Shown piece after piece: positions 31,863-40,738 of a DNA stretch of 47,592 nucleotides. Every line of letters begins with the position of its first letter. Within the stretch, counting starts at the first letter, position 1. Source of the stretch: SXOA01 sp051004015 (GTDB taxonomy: Bacteria > Planctomycetota > Planctomycetia > Pirellulales > Pirellulaceae); contig JBPCKT010000100.1 in NCBI GenBank assembly GCA_051004015.1, forward strand, positions 1 to 47,592. Reading direction: 5' to 3'. The position numbers were made by a program, and so were the translations under genes. Below the pieces are notes generated by a model, which was not told the origin of the DNA, did not search any database, and worked only from the letters and a program-made list of their open reading frames with translations.

Positions 31863-34748
31863 ATGTCGATCGTCCGCCACATTGCGCTACACCTTGCGTC
31901 GGTTTCCATTCTCGCCTCCCAATTCGCGGCAACTCTTTCCGCCCAAGACAAAGATAAGCCCGTTGTGGCGCGCAAACCTTGGACCACCTCTCGTCTGCAC
32001 GGCTCGCCAGAGCCCCCCGAGCCGTACAAGGTCGTCTCTTCTTTCCCGGCCCTCAAATTCCAACGTCCCACCAGCATCGAAGAAATCCCCGGCCAGAACC
32101 GCCTGCTCGTTACCGAGATGAGCGGCAAGGTTCTCAGTTTTCCTAAAGACGCAAAGGTCGCCGCTGCCGATCTGGTTATCGACCTCGCCGCCATTCTGCC
32201 CAAGGAGCTCGCCGGTCGCAGCGTCTCCCTGTTCGATGCCGAGTTTCATCCGAAGTTCAAGTACAACCATCAGCTCTTCGTCTGCTACGTCCATCTGGAC
32301 AAGGGGGGCCACACTCGCGTCTCTCGCTTTACGCTGACAGCGGACGCGCCGCCCAAGGCAGACGCTTTAAGCGAAGAGGTCATCATCACCTGGCCCTCCG
32401 GCGGCCATAACGGCGGCTGTCTGGAGTTCGGCAAGGACGGCATGCTCTATATCTCCACCGGCGATGGCTCGGGGCCGAATCCGCCCGACGGTCTCACCTC
32501 CGGTCAGGACGTCTCCGACCTCCTCGGAGCAATCCTGCGAATTGACGTTGACCACAAATCCGATGGCCTCGCCTATACCATCCCCGCGGACAATCCCTTC
32601 GTCCAAAACAAACAGGGCCTTCCCGAAATCTGGGCCTACGGCCTCCGCAACCCCTGGAAGTTCGGCGTCGATACTCAGACCGGCAACATCTTTGCTGCCG
32701 ACAACGGCTGGGAAACGTGGGAGATGGTTCACAAAATCGTCCGCGGCGGCAACTGCGGCTGGCCGGTGATGGAGGGGCGGGCCGCCCTCCGGACCGAAGT
32801 CAAACCGGGCCCCACCCCCATCCTGCCGCCGGTCAAAGACCACCACCACTCGGAAGCCAATTCGGTCATCGGCGGGCCGGTCTATCGCGGCGACAAGAAT
32901 AAAAGCCTCGACGGCTCGTTCATCTACGGCGACTACATCACCGGCACTCTCTGGAGTATCCGCCCCGACAAAGACAACTCCTACACACACACCACCCTCG
33001 TCGACACCGACCTCCGCATCGTCGCCTTCACCCAGGGGAGCGGCGGCGAAATCTACGTCCTCGACTACGACCTCACCGGCCAGATTTATGAGCTCGTCCC
33101 CTCCGGCCTGAAAGATACCACGGCCACCTTCCCACGGCGACTGAGCGAGACGGGGCTCTTCAAGTCGCTGAAGACGATGGAGCCGGCGGCGGGAGTCTAC
33201 TCCTATTCTGTTGCCGAACCGCGCTGGATGGACGGCGCGACCGGCCATCGATTTGTCGCAATTCCTGAAAAGGGAACAATCAAATTCGCTGGCGTAGACG
33301 GAACGCCGGCGGCATATCCCGATGGAACTGTTTTGGTCAAGCACCTCACTTTGCCCCAAGGAAAGGATCTGCGTCCAATCCGTCTCGAGACGCAAGTTCT
33401 GCACTATGAGAACAGTTCATGGCATCCCTACTCTTACCTTTGGGATGACCACGGAGAGGAGGCGACACTCGTTGAATCCATCGGAGCTAGCAAACCAATT
33501 CAATCTGATACGCCCGCTGCCCGCACTTGGCATGTGAACGCCGTCAACGAATGCAAGCTCTGTCACAACAAGGAATCTGGGTCGGTCCTTGGTTTTGTGC
33601 AAAATCAAGTGAGAGGCACTGGTTGGCTGACATGCCATCGGGCTCTTGAATTCTCGGGACGCCCGAAAGTCGACCCTTTGATCCTAAATGGCGATGCGAG
33701 GTCGTACCTCCATGTCAATTGCAGCATGTGCCATCAGAAAGGGGGCAACGCTATCGTCTCGTTCTACCTCCGTCGTGACATGAATTTCGATGCTCTCAAC
33801 ACCCACAAAGGGACCGGTATCGGAACGTTCGGCATGAAAGACGCCAAAATCATCGTGCCGGGCGACCCCTACCGCAGCGTCCTGATGTACCGCATGTCCA
33901 AGCTCGGCTACGCCCGCATGCCCTACATCGGCTCACACGTTGTGGATAGCCGAGGAGTCGCCCTCATCGAGGAATGGATACGTTCGCTTCCGCGAGATTT
34001 GAATGACGGACAGTATTCTGCGCCGCGAAGGGCCGGTAGCATCGAATCCAAAGCCCTTGAGGTTCTCACAAGTCCAGACTCGACAGGTGACGAGCGAACA
34101 AAGGCCATTACCCAACTGCTCGCGACGACCGAGGGCGCGCTTGCTCTCGTCGGCCAGTTGCATCGTGATGCACTCGCCCCAGACATCGCCAATAATGCCA
34201 TCGCCCTCGGCTCCGCCGCCAAGAGCGACATCCGCGGCCTGTTCGAGACGTTCATTCCCGAATCGCAGCGCCGGCCGACGCTCGGTCCGAATTTCGACCC
34301 GCAAGTGGTGCTGAAACTCGAGGGGAACCACGACCGGGGGAAGCTCATCTTCTTCAGCGACGGCGCCCGCTGTCGCAACTGCCATGAAACGGACGACAAA
34401 AGCAAATCCGTCGGCCCCACGCTGCTGGACATTGCCAAAAAATACCCGAAGGCCAGCGACCTCTTGGAGCACGTCCTCAAGCCCTCCCTGAAAATCGACG
34501 AGCCCTTCGCCGCGTATACCCTCCTCACCACCGGCGGCCAGACCCACAGCGGCCTGCTCGTGGAGAAAACCGAGCAGGAAGTCGTCCTCAAAACCGCCGA
34601 GAAACTAACGGTCCACACGAAAGCCGCCGACATCGAAGCCTTCAAGAAGAGCGATAAAAGCCTCATGCCCGACCGCATCCTCAGCGACCTCACTCCCCAG
34701 GAAGCCGCCGACCTGATGCAGTACATTCGATCGCAAGGAACTCGCTAG
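31863..34748 (+). CDS. Sugar-dehydrogenase-like multiheme protein
   Basis: 961 residues from ATG 31863 (MSIVRHIALHLAS), preceded by GGAG at proper spacing; a signal peptide ends near 'ATLSAQD'. Residues about 45 to 420 are a PQQ-type glucose/sorbosone dehydrogenase beta-propeller ('RPTSIEEIPGQNRLLVTEMSGKVLSF', 'GGHNGGCLEFGKDGMLYISTGDGSGPN', 'IWAYGLRNPWKFGVD', 'GNCGWPVMEG'). Three c-type heme sites follow: CKLCH (564-568), CSMCH (620-624) and CRNCH (837-841). The last belongs to the Pirellula/Verrucomicrobium-type heme domain ('VGPTLLDIAKKYPKASDLLEHVLKPSLKIDEPFAAYTLLTTGG'). A periplasmic electron-transfer oxidase or dehydrogenase; the substrate is unknown. Confidence 0.92.
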   Translation: MSIVRHIALHLASVSILASQFAATLSAQDKDKPVVARKPWTTSRLHGSPEPPEPYKVVSSFPALKFQRPTSIEEIPGQNRLLVTEMSGKVLSFPKDAKVAAADLVIDLAAILPKELAGRSVSLFDAEFHPKFKYNHQLFVCYVHLDKGGHTRVSRFTLTADAPPKADALSEEVIITWPSGGHNGGCLEFGKDGMLYISTGDGSGPNPPDGLTSGQDVSDLLGAILRIDVDHKSDGLAYTIPADNPFVQNKQGLPEIWAYGLRNPWKFGVDTQTGNIFAADNGWETWEMVHKIVRGGNCGWPVMEGRAALRTEVKPGPTPILPPVKDHHHSEANSVIGGPVYRGDKNKSLDGSFIYGDYITGTLWSIRPDKDNSYTHTTLVDTDLRIVAFTQGSGGEIYVLDYDLTGQIYELVPSGLKDTTATFPRRLSETGLFKSLKTMEPAAGVYSYSVAEPRWMDGATGHRFVAIPEKGTIKFAGVDGTPAAYPDGTVLVKHLTLPQGKDLRPIRLETQVLHYENSSWHPYSYLWDDHGEEATLVESIGASKPIQSDTPAARTWHVNAVNECKLCHNKESGSVLGFVQNQVRGTGWLTCHRALEFSGRPKVDPLILNGDARSYLHVNCSMCHQKGGNAIVSFYLRRDMNFDALNTHKGTGIGTFGMKDAKIIVPGDPYRSVLMYRMSKLGYARMPYIGSHVVDSRGVALIEEWIRSLPRDLNDGQYSAPRRAGSIESKALEVLTSPDSTGDERTKAITQLLATTEGALALVGQLHRDALAPDIANNAIALGSAAKSDIRGLFETFIPESQRRPTLGPNFDPQVVLKLEGNHDRGKLIFFSDGARCRNCHETDDKSKSVGPTLLDIAKKYPKASDLLEHVLKPSLKIDEPFAAYTLLTTGGQTHSGLLVEKTEQEVVLKTAEKLTVHTKAADIEAFKKSDKSLMPDRILSDLTPQEAADLMQYIRSQGTR

Positions 34749-34796
34749 GTTATGCTTTAAGGAATGCCGTTGTAGGAGGTTAGGGAGCCTGTCGGA

Positions 34797-35444
34797 ATGC
34801 CGTACGCCGTGAAGGAGATTTTCTATTCGCTTCAGGGGGAAGGTGCGCAGGTCGGGCGGCCGGCGGTGTTTTGCCGGTTTGCCGGATGCAATCTGTGGAC
34901 GGGACTGGAGCGGGACCGGGCCGAGGCGGTGTGCCAGTTTTGTGATACGGACTTTGTCGGCTCGGACGGGCCGGATGGGGGCGTCTTTGAGACGGCAGAG
35001 GCACTGGCAGCGGCTGTCCACAGACGATGGCCGGTAGCAACGAGCACGCAGTCTCCCTCACGGCCATTTGTCGTCTGCACCGGCGGTGAACCGCTGTTGC
35101 AGCTTGATGGGCCGGCCATTGAGGCGCTGCACTTCCATGGTTTTGAAGTGGCGGTCGAAACCAACGGCACGCGGGCAGTTCCTGCGGGAATCGACTGGCT
35201 GTGCGTCAGCCCCAAAGCCGGCGCGGAATTGATGGTTCACTCGGGCGACGAGCTCAAGCTCATTTATCCGCAACCGGGGGCGGAGCCGGAGCGGTACGAG
35301 AGGCTCGGTTTCGAGCACTTCTTCTTGCAGCCGATGGATGGGCCGGCGATGGAGGAAAACACCCGCCTGGCGGTGGCGTACTGCCTTAGCCACCCGCGCT
35401 GGCGGCTCAGCTTGCAGACGCACAAATTACTGGGGCTGCGCTAA
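34797..35444 (+). CDS. queE: 7-carboxy-7-deazaguanine synthase QueE
   Basis: 215 residues. Radical SAM enzyme that converts 6-carboxy-tetrahydropterin to 7-carboxy-7-deazaguanine in the queuosine/preQ0 pathway. The expanded cluster motif is C31-x14-C46-x2-C49 ('GCNLWTGLERDRAEAVCQFCDTDF'), one of the known QueE arrangements. 'YAVKEIFYSLQGEGAQVGRPAVFCRFAGCN' and 'FVVCTGGEPLLQLDGPAIEAL', 'VAVETNGTRAVPAGIDWLCVSPKAG' are further marks. Other pathway genes (queC, queD, queF) are not in the window. A GGGAG lies 9 bases before ATG 34797. Confidence 0.96.
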   Translation: MPYAVKEIFYSLQGEGAQVGRPAVFCRFAGCNLWTGLERDRAEAVCQFCDTDFVGSDGPDGGVFETAEALAAAVHRRWPVATSTQSPSRPFVVCTGGEPLLQLDGPAIEALHFHGFEVAVETNGTRAVPAGIDWLCVSPKAGAELMVHSGDELKLIYPQPGAEPERYERLGFEHFFLQPMDGPAMEENTRLAVAYCLSHPRWRLSLQTHKLLGLR

Positions 35445-35463
35445 CGATGGTCGAGCATTCTTG

Positions 35464-35554
35464 AACAGAAGGAAACAAAGGGAACGAAGAAGGGCAGAGA
35501 AGTTTTCTGTGTGATCTTTCTCTCCTCCTCTTTCTTCCTTCGTTTCCTTCTGTT
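35464..35554. terminator. Long hairpin between convergent queE and DUF1080
   Basis: AACAGAAGGAAACAAAGG (35464-35481) is inverted at 35537-35554 with one mismatch, and the A/G-rich inner part pairs with the C/T-rich inner part. It lies between two convergent genes and could stop transcription from both sides, though it resembles a dispersed repeat and lacks a clean U-run. Confidence 0.6.
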
Positions 35555-35566
35555 TCATCTTGCCTT

Positions 35567-36298
35567 CTACGGCAATTCCCGAATACGGATGTTCTTAAAC
35601 TCGACAGGCGAACCTTCGGATTCCAGGCAAAGAAAGCCGCTCGACGGTTCGCAGCCGCTGCCGCCGGAGACCTCTTCACCGTTGACCCAGAGGCGGACTT
35701 CGCCGTTGATGGCCCGCACATAGTAGTGGTTCCATTCGCCGTGCCCTTTGGCCAGCTCTTTCCGCGGAAAGCTGCGGCTGCCGTCGGGGGAGAGGGGCGG
35801 GAAAGGCTTCATCTTGACTCCGACGGCAAAGACGTCGCCGTTGGTGGTGAACCAGTCCCCTTTCTTGCCGGTGTTTTTCTCATATTGAGTGGCATAGCCG
35901 TGGTCGAGGACCTGCACTTCAATCCCCTTGGGGAGCTGTCCTTTCTTCACCGCCTTGAGCGACTCTTCCGTGGTCCAGACGAAGACGCCGGAGTTGCCTG
36001 CTGATTTGAGGTGTTTCCACTGGACCACGAGCTCGAAATTCTTGTAGGGTTTGTTCGAGCGAATGACGCCAACCGGCTTGCCGGTGCAGTGCAGCACGCC
36101 GTCCTTCCAGGACCAGGTGTCGTCGTCGCAATTGTTGTTGGTGAAGTCCTTGTCGCCAAGCTCCACCCAGCCGGGGCCGATGCCGTCGATGGAAGCCTTG
36201 GGAAGCTTCGCATCCTGTTCCTCGCCGCGAGACAGAGATGCAGCGGCGAAAATGCAAACCACGAGCAAGTGAGCCAATAATCGCGGAGAGATGTTCAT
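35567..36298 (-). CDS. DUF1080 (3-keto-disaccharide hydrolase-like) protein
   Basis: 243 residues with a signal peptide (LLAHLLVVCIFAAASLSRGEEQ). DUF1080 marks: 'GWVELGDKDFTNNNCDDDTWSWKDGVLHCTGKPVGVIRSNKPYKNFELVVQWKHLKSAGNSGVFVW', 'LPKGIEVQVLDHGY', 'KELAKGHGEWNHYYVRAINGEVRLWVNGEEVSGGSGC' and 'GFLCLESEGSPVEFKNIRIREL'. A concanavalin-like beta sandwich, exported. Some family members hydrolyse 3-keto-disaccharides; for this one the substrate is unknown. It stands alone on the minus strand, converging on queE and diverging from the HzsA-related gene. Confidence 0.95.
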   Translation of the reverse strand: MNISPRLLAHLLVVCIFAAASLSRGEEQDAKLPKASIDGIGPGWVELGDKDFTNNNCDDDTWSWKDGVLHCTGKPVGVIRSNKPYKNFELVVQWKHLKSAGNSGVFVWTTEESLKAVKKGQLPKGIEVQVLDHGYATQYEKNTGKKGDWFTTNGDVFAVGVKMKPFPPLSPDGSRSFPRKELAKGHGEWNHYYVRAINGEVRLWVNGEEVSGGSGCEPSSGFLCLESEGSPVEFKNIRIRELP

Positions 36299-36388
36299 CG
36301 GAGCCTCGGGAAGTCGGCGGTGCGGAAGAACCTTCGCCCATCTTACCAGCTAGGCCGAAGACCTGAGACTACCCACTCCTTCGCTTTC

Positions 36389-36461
36389 ATTTTTTTGTCC
36401 CCCATTTTTTTGTCACAGTGCTGCATTGGGGATTTGACAGAAAAATGGAGGACAGAAAAAT
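36389..36461. repeat. Fold-back repeat upstream of the HzsA-related gene
   Basis: ATTTTTTTGTCCCCCATTTT... at 36389-36414 is inverted at 36436-36461 (GACAGAAAAATGGAGGACAG...), agreeing at 22 of 26 positions with a 21-base loop. It is a two-unit repeat (CATTTTTTTGTC twice per arm). It lies in the shared promoter region of divergent DUF1080 and HzsA-related genes. Confidence 0.8.
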
Positions 36462-36544
36462 CAGAGAGGCAATTGCGAAGGAGGCGCCTTCCGACCCACA
36501 ATGATTGAGTTATGAATGTCCCAAGGTTACCAGGACGAACGACG

Positions 36545-39500
36545 ATGTCCCGCTCATCCACTTTCTTGATGTTGGTTCTAATTCTTCCGGTCCTTCAACT
36601 GTGGGCGGAAGAGGAGCCGCTGTTTACGCAGAAATTGAACGTTAATCCGCCGCTGATCAAGGAAGATCCGTCGGTGAAGTACGACTATGACATTATCTAT
36701 GTCCGCGCCAAACGGGCCGGCGACAAGACCCATAAGCGGTTCTACACCGACTTTTCCCAGCCGGTGACGATGGAGCCTGGAGCCGACCTGATGCTGCTGC
36801 ACCCCGACGGCAGCGAGGAGCTGTTGGTGGAAGGGGGGCAGGGCTCGATTACCGACCCGGTCATCTCCTTCGACGGCGAGTGGGCTTACTACGTCCATAT
36901 CTACAACCTGCAAAACGCCAACCAGTGGTCGCCTCCCAAACAAGGGGCCGACATTTTCAAAATCCATTTGAAGTCCCGACAAATTGTCCGCCTGACCAAT
37001 CAGCGGTTCGTCCCCAACACCGGCGCGGCAAATTGGGCGAGTAACTATCGGAAGGGCGAAGACGGCAAGACGGCGTATGACTACGGTGTCTTCAACATGG
37101 GTCCACATCCATTGCCGGGGGGCAAGATTGTCTTCACCAGCAACCGCGAAGGCTATCGGCCCAGCAAGGGTTATCCCGCCATCGCCCTGCAGCTCTTCGT
37201 GATGGACGACCAAGATGTGGACGTGGACGCCAATGACGACTATCCCGCCAACATCGAAAAGATCGGCCACCTCAATATCGCAGGGGCGCTGCATCCCGTG
37301 GTGCTGACCGACGGCCGCATCATGTTCAGCAGCCTGGAGTCGCAAGGCATTCGCAGCGAGATTTCCTGGGGCATCTGGACGATTCATCCCGACGGCACCA
37401 ACTGGGGGCCGCTGGTGAGCGCATTTGATCCTGGCGGAGCCTCGAACGGGTTTCATTTTCAAACCCAATTGAGTGATGGCTCCATCGTCATCGAGGAGTA
37501 CTACAATCAGAACAATAGCGGCTTTGGGGCGTATCTCAAGATGCCGCCCTCACCGCCGAAGGGGTACAGCGGCTTCGGGCCGGCGAACATGCGCGATCCG
37601 CGCAACGTGCCGCTCCGCTTCGGGCGGTTCGACAACGGCAAGGGGAAGTACTACTACCTGCCGTTCATGCCGACGGGAGCGGTTTCCTTGACGCCGTTCG
37701 CCTTGAATCAGGAAGGGCCGGCGGACCAGTCGGTGCTGGAGGACAAGGATTCCCCCAAGGTCGGCAAGTTCACGCACCCCTCGGGTGCGCCGGACAATCA
37801 CATGCTGACCGTCTGGTCCCCCGGGCCGGTCAATCACCAATACACCTTCCTGCCGCAACTCGATGGGGGCATTTACCTGATCAAGGACGGCAAAGTGCTG
37901 GAGGAGCCGGGCCAGATGCGGCTGATCAAGAACGACCCGAACTACAACGAATGCTGGCCGCGGGCGGTGGTGCCTTACAAGCGGATTTACGAGATCGAAG
38001 AACCGCCGAAGCTCCCGCCATTGGTCAATGACGGCTCGCGCTCGCCTCATCTACCGGCAGGTACGCCGTTTGGACTCGTCGGCTCTTCGAGCTTCTACAA
38101 GCGGGAGAGCTATCCCAATGGCTCGGTGCCGGAGGGGAAAGTTACGACGACTTTCGTCGGGAAGAACGATCCGTGGAAGGGGCTGGACGCTTTCACCAGC
38201 CACGGCAACGGCATGCCGACCGCCTGGCACAATCAGGGTGGCGACGTCGGGCTGTACGACAACTCGGAGATTCATGCCGTCCGCATTCTGGCGATGGAGC
38301 CGACCACGGATCGCAAGAGTGGCCCAAAGTCCGGCCGCCAGTTCCACAGCCACGCCATGGAGCGGCTACGGGTATTGGGCGAGCTGCCGCTGCGGAAGTT
38401 TGGCGGCGGAGACTCGAAAGACGGAAAGGAGCCGCTCGATCCCGACGGCAATCCCGATACGAGCTTCCTGGCGAAGATTCCCGCGGATTTGGTCTTCACG
38501 TTTCAGACGCTCGACAAGGATGGCATCGCCCTCAACATGGCCCAGACGTGGCACCAACTGCGGCCCGGCGAAATCAGGAGCGACTGCGGCGGCTGCCACG
38601 CACACAGCCAGAAGCCGACGGAGTTTTCGCTCACCTTGGCCGCGAAGCCGGAGTACAAGGTCTTCGACCTGACCGAAAAGACTTCGCTCGTTTCGGCGAA
38701 TCCGGCCGACGAATCCAAGCAGAAATGGGACGCCGAAAATGTCACCGGCCTTCGCCATCAAAGCGGCCCGCTGAGCGTGGAGTATCACCGCGATATCCGC
38801 CCCATCCTCACCCGCAGTTGCATTGCCTGCCACACCGCCAAGGATGGCCAGCCGGCGGGGAACCTTGTGCTCGACGACGAGCAGCCGATCCAGTTCGAGC
38901 ATCATGGCGAGTTCCCCGGCACGTATTACCGGCTGGCGGTCGATGAGCGGGCTAAGTTCGGCCACAAGCCGGTCGGCTATGACTCGTGGGGCTATCCGCA
39001 GGCCTCCCGCTACATCCGCAAGCTGCAAGCGCGGCGAAGCTTGCTGACCTGGAAGATCTTTGGCAAACGGCTGGACGGGTTCTCGAATGAGGATCATCCG
39101 TCGGAGTCGAAACCAGGTGTTGGGGATCTTGTCGATCACGGCAAGACGATTGATCCCAAGGGGAACGGGCATCGTGTGGACGTCGATTTCACCGGCAGCA
39201 TCATGCCGCCTCCGGATGCCGTCGCCGCGGGCAAAGTCGCGCCGCTCACCGATGAAGATCGCCGCACGCTCGTTCGCTGGATCGATCTCGGCTGTCCGCT
39301 CGACCGCGACTACGACCCCGCCAAGCCGCAGGAGCGCGGCCGCGGCTGGATGCTCGACGACCAGCGGCCGACGCTGACGCTCACTTCACCGCAGCCGGGG
39401 AAGAATGGTCCGCTGACGCGAATTCTGCTGGGCATGCACGATGCCTACACCGGCGTCGATGCCGAGAGCTTGCGGATAACAGCAGACACACCGCTGGGCG

Positions 39501-40738
39501 GCGCCAAGGCCGGCGAGGATCTTTCCGGCAAGTTCAAGGCCGGCTCGCAGGGAGTTTGGGAATGGAAATTCGACAAGCCGATGGTAGAATTGGCCGCGGC
39601 AAAGCTGGATGTCTCCGTGAAGGACAAGCAAGGAAATACCACCCGTATCGTGCGGACGTTCTCGGTGGCAAAAGATGCGAATGAGCGGCGCTCCACGGCA
39701 GCTGCGCCAACGCTCTCCGCCGAGCCGCTGAATCCCGGCACGTTGATTCCGCAAGGTTCCTTCCCCACCCGCGTCCACGTGGCGGAGGACTATGAAACGG
39801 ACATCGAACGCCGGTGGTGGCTTCGCGGGAAAGAAGAATTGAAGGACCTTCCCGAAGGGAGCAAACGTGCGTACCGGGCGGTCCCCTCGCAGGACTTTGA
39901 CGACAAGCAAGGTGACGCCAACGCGAAGTACCGGGCGGTGATCTTCAACCCCGTCCCCGGCCCACCGATGGGGCCAAACACCCGGCTGTCGTTCAAGTAC
40001 AAGCTGCACGGCACGAGCAGCCTCCGAGTCCAGCTCTACAGCTTGACCAACAACTATCATCGGAATCTCTCTCTAAAGGACTTGCCGCAGGACGAATGGC
40101 AGGAAGCGACGGTCGATATGACCCAAATGCGCCGTCCCGACGGCAGTGGCGGGCCATTGTCCGTCGACGAGCGGATCGACGACATCCAGTTCTACATCGA
40201 CCCCCGCGCGGAGCTGCTAATCGACAACGTGGTCCTGTACGATGCCGCCGCGAAGGACGAGAAACGGCCCTTCCCCAAACGCATCCTATTCACCGGCTGG
40301 TTCGACACGGGCAAGCAGGGGCAGGAATGGCCTGGCTCCTTCGAAATCGTTCCCCACGACAAGCCGCGGACTTGGAAGTGCGCAAAGTCGGTCCCCGACG
40401 ATGCGATGGTAGACGCCTTCAACTGGATTCGGGTTAGTCTTCGCGGCGAGCGGAGGTTAGGGAAAAAATGCGAGCTGAAGTTCACCTATCACCTGAGCGG
40501 AGGCGACGCCATCGACGTTGCTCTGTGTCACAAGTTCCGTCCGGTGCCGAGTGGCAGACGAGAGATCAAAGACCTTGCTGCGGACAAATGGGCCGAGACA
40601 ACGCTCTCATTCGACTTCCCTGCTGAAGAGAATGGTAAGCGGTGGATCGACGAAGTTCGCCTGAGCGTCCCCGCAAAGAGCACGCTGAAGATCGACGACT
40701 TGCTGCTGTACGAGCCGGGCGAGCCGGCTGCGAAGTGA
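36545..40738 (+). CDS. HzsA-related diheme protein
   Basis: 1397 residues from ATG 36545 (MSRSSTFLMLVLILPVLQLWAEEE; AGGA 9 bases before). Signal peptide at the start. Residues about 30 to 480 resemble the N-terminal propeller of the hydrazine synthase alpha subunit and its relatives ('DYDIIYVRAKRAGDKTHKRFYTDF', 'DPVISFDGEWAYYVHIYN', 'GKIVFTSNREGYRPSKGYPAIALQLFVMD'). Two heme sites: C681-G-G-C684-H and C759-I-A-C762-H. At the C-terminus two similar beta-sandwich units end in 'LLIDNVVLYD' and 'LKIDDLLLYE' (about 1085-1240 and 1245-1395). True hydrazine synthase needs two further subunits; none is seen, so hydrazine formation is not implied. It abuts a convergent DUF1501 gene with no gap. Confidence 0.9.
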   Translation: MSRSSTFLMLVLILPVLQLWAEEEPLFTQKLNVNPPLIKEDPSVKYDYDIIYVRAKRAGDKTHKRFYTDFSQPVTMEPGADLMLLHPDGSEELLVEGGQGSITDPVISFDGEWAYYVHIYNLQNANQWSPPKQGADIFKIHLKSRQIVRLTNQRFVPNTGAANWASNYRKGEDGKTAYDYGVFNMGPHPLPGGKIVFTSNREGYRPSKGYPAIALQLFVMDDQDVDVDANDDYPANIEKIGHLNIAGALHPVVLTDGRIMFSSLESQGIRSEISWGIWTIHPDGTNWGPLVSAFDPGGASNGFHFQTQLSDGSIVIEEYYNQNNSGFGAYLKMPPSPPKGYSGFGPANMRDPRNVPLRFGRFDNGKGKYYYLPFMPTGAVSLTPFALNQEGPADQSVLEDKDSPKVGKFTHPSGAPDNHMLTVWSPGPVNHQYTFLPQLDGGIYLIKDGKVLEEPGQMRLIKNDPNYNECWPRAVVPYKRIYEIEEPPKLPPLVNDGSRSPHLPAGTPFGLVGSSSFYKRESYPNGSVPEGKVTTTFVGKNDPWKGLDAFTSHGNGMPTAWHNQGGDVGLYDNSEIHAVRILAMEPTTDRKSGPKSGRQFHSHAMERLRVLGELPLRKFGGGDSKDGKEPLDPDGNPDTSFLAKIPADLVFTFQTLDKDGIALNMAQTWHQLRPGEIRSDCGGCHAHSQKPTEFSLTLAAKPEYKVFDLTEKTSLVSANPADESKQKWDAENVTGLRHQSGPLSVEYHRDIRPILTRSCIACHTAKDGQPAGNLVLDDEQPIQFEHHGEFPGTYYRLAVDERAKFGHKPVGYDSWGYPQASRYIRKLQARRSLLTWKIFGKRLDGFSNEDHPSESKPGVGDLVDHGKTIDPKGNGHRVDVDFTGSIMPPPDAVAAGKVAPLTDEDRRTLVRWIDLGCPLDRDYDPAKPQERGRGWMLDDQRPTLTLTSPQPGKNGPLTRILLGMHDAYTGVDAESLRITADTPLGGAKAGEDLSGKFKAGSQGVWEWKFDKPMVELAAAKLDVSVKDKQGNTTRIVRTFSVAKDANERRSTAAAPTLSAEPLNPGTLIPQGSFPTRVHVAEDYETDIERRWWLRGKEELKDLPEGSKRAYRAVPSQDFDDKQGDANAKYRAVIFNPVPGPPMGPNTRLSFKYKLHGTSSLRVQLYSLTNNYHRNLSLKDLPQDEWQEATVDMTQMRRPDGSGGPLSVDERIDDIQFYIDPRAELLIDNVVLYDAAAKDEKRPFPKRILFTGWFDTGKQGQEWPGSFEIVPHDKPRTWKCAKSVPDDAMVDAFNWIRVSLRGERRLGKKCELKFTYHLSGGDAIDVALCHKFRPVPSGRREIKDLAADKWAETTLSFDFPAEENGKRWIDEVRLSVPAKSTLKIDDLLLYEPGEPAAK

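Noticed and set aside
36545..40738. Anammox hydrazine synthase
   Set aside because: Only an alpha-subunit relative is present, with no beta/gamma subunits or hydroxylamine/hydrazine oxidoreductases; many non-anammox planctomycetes have such proteins.
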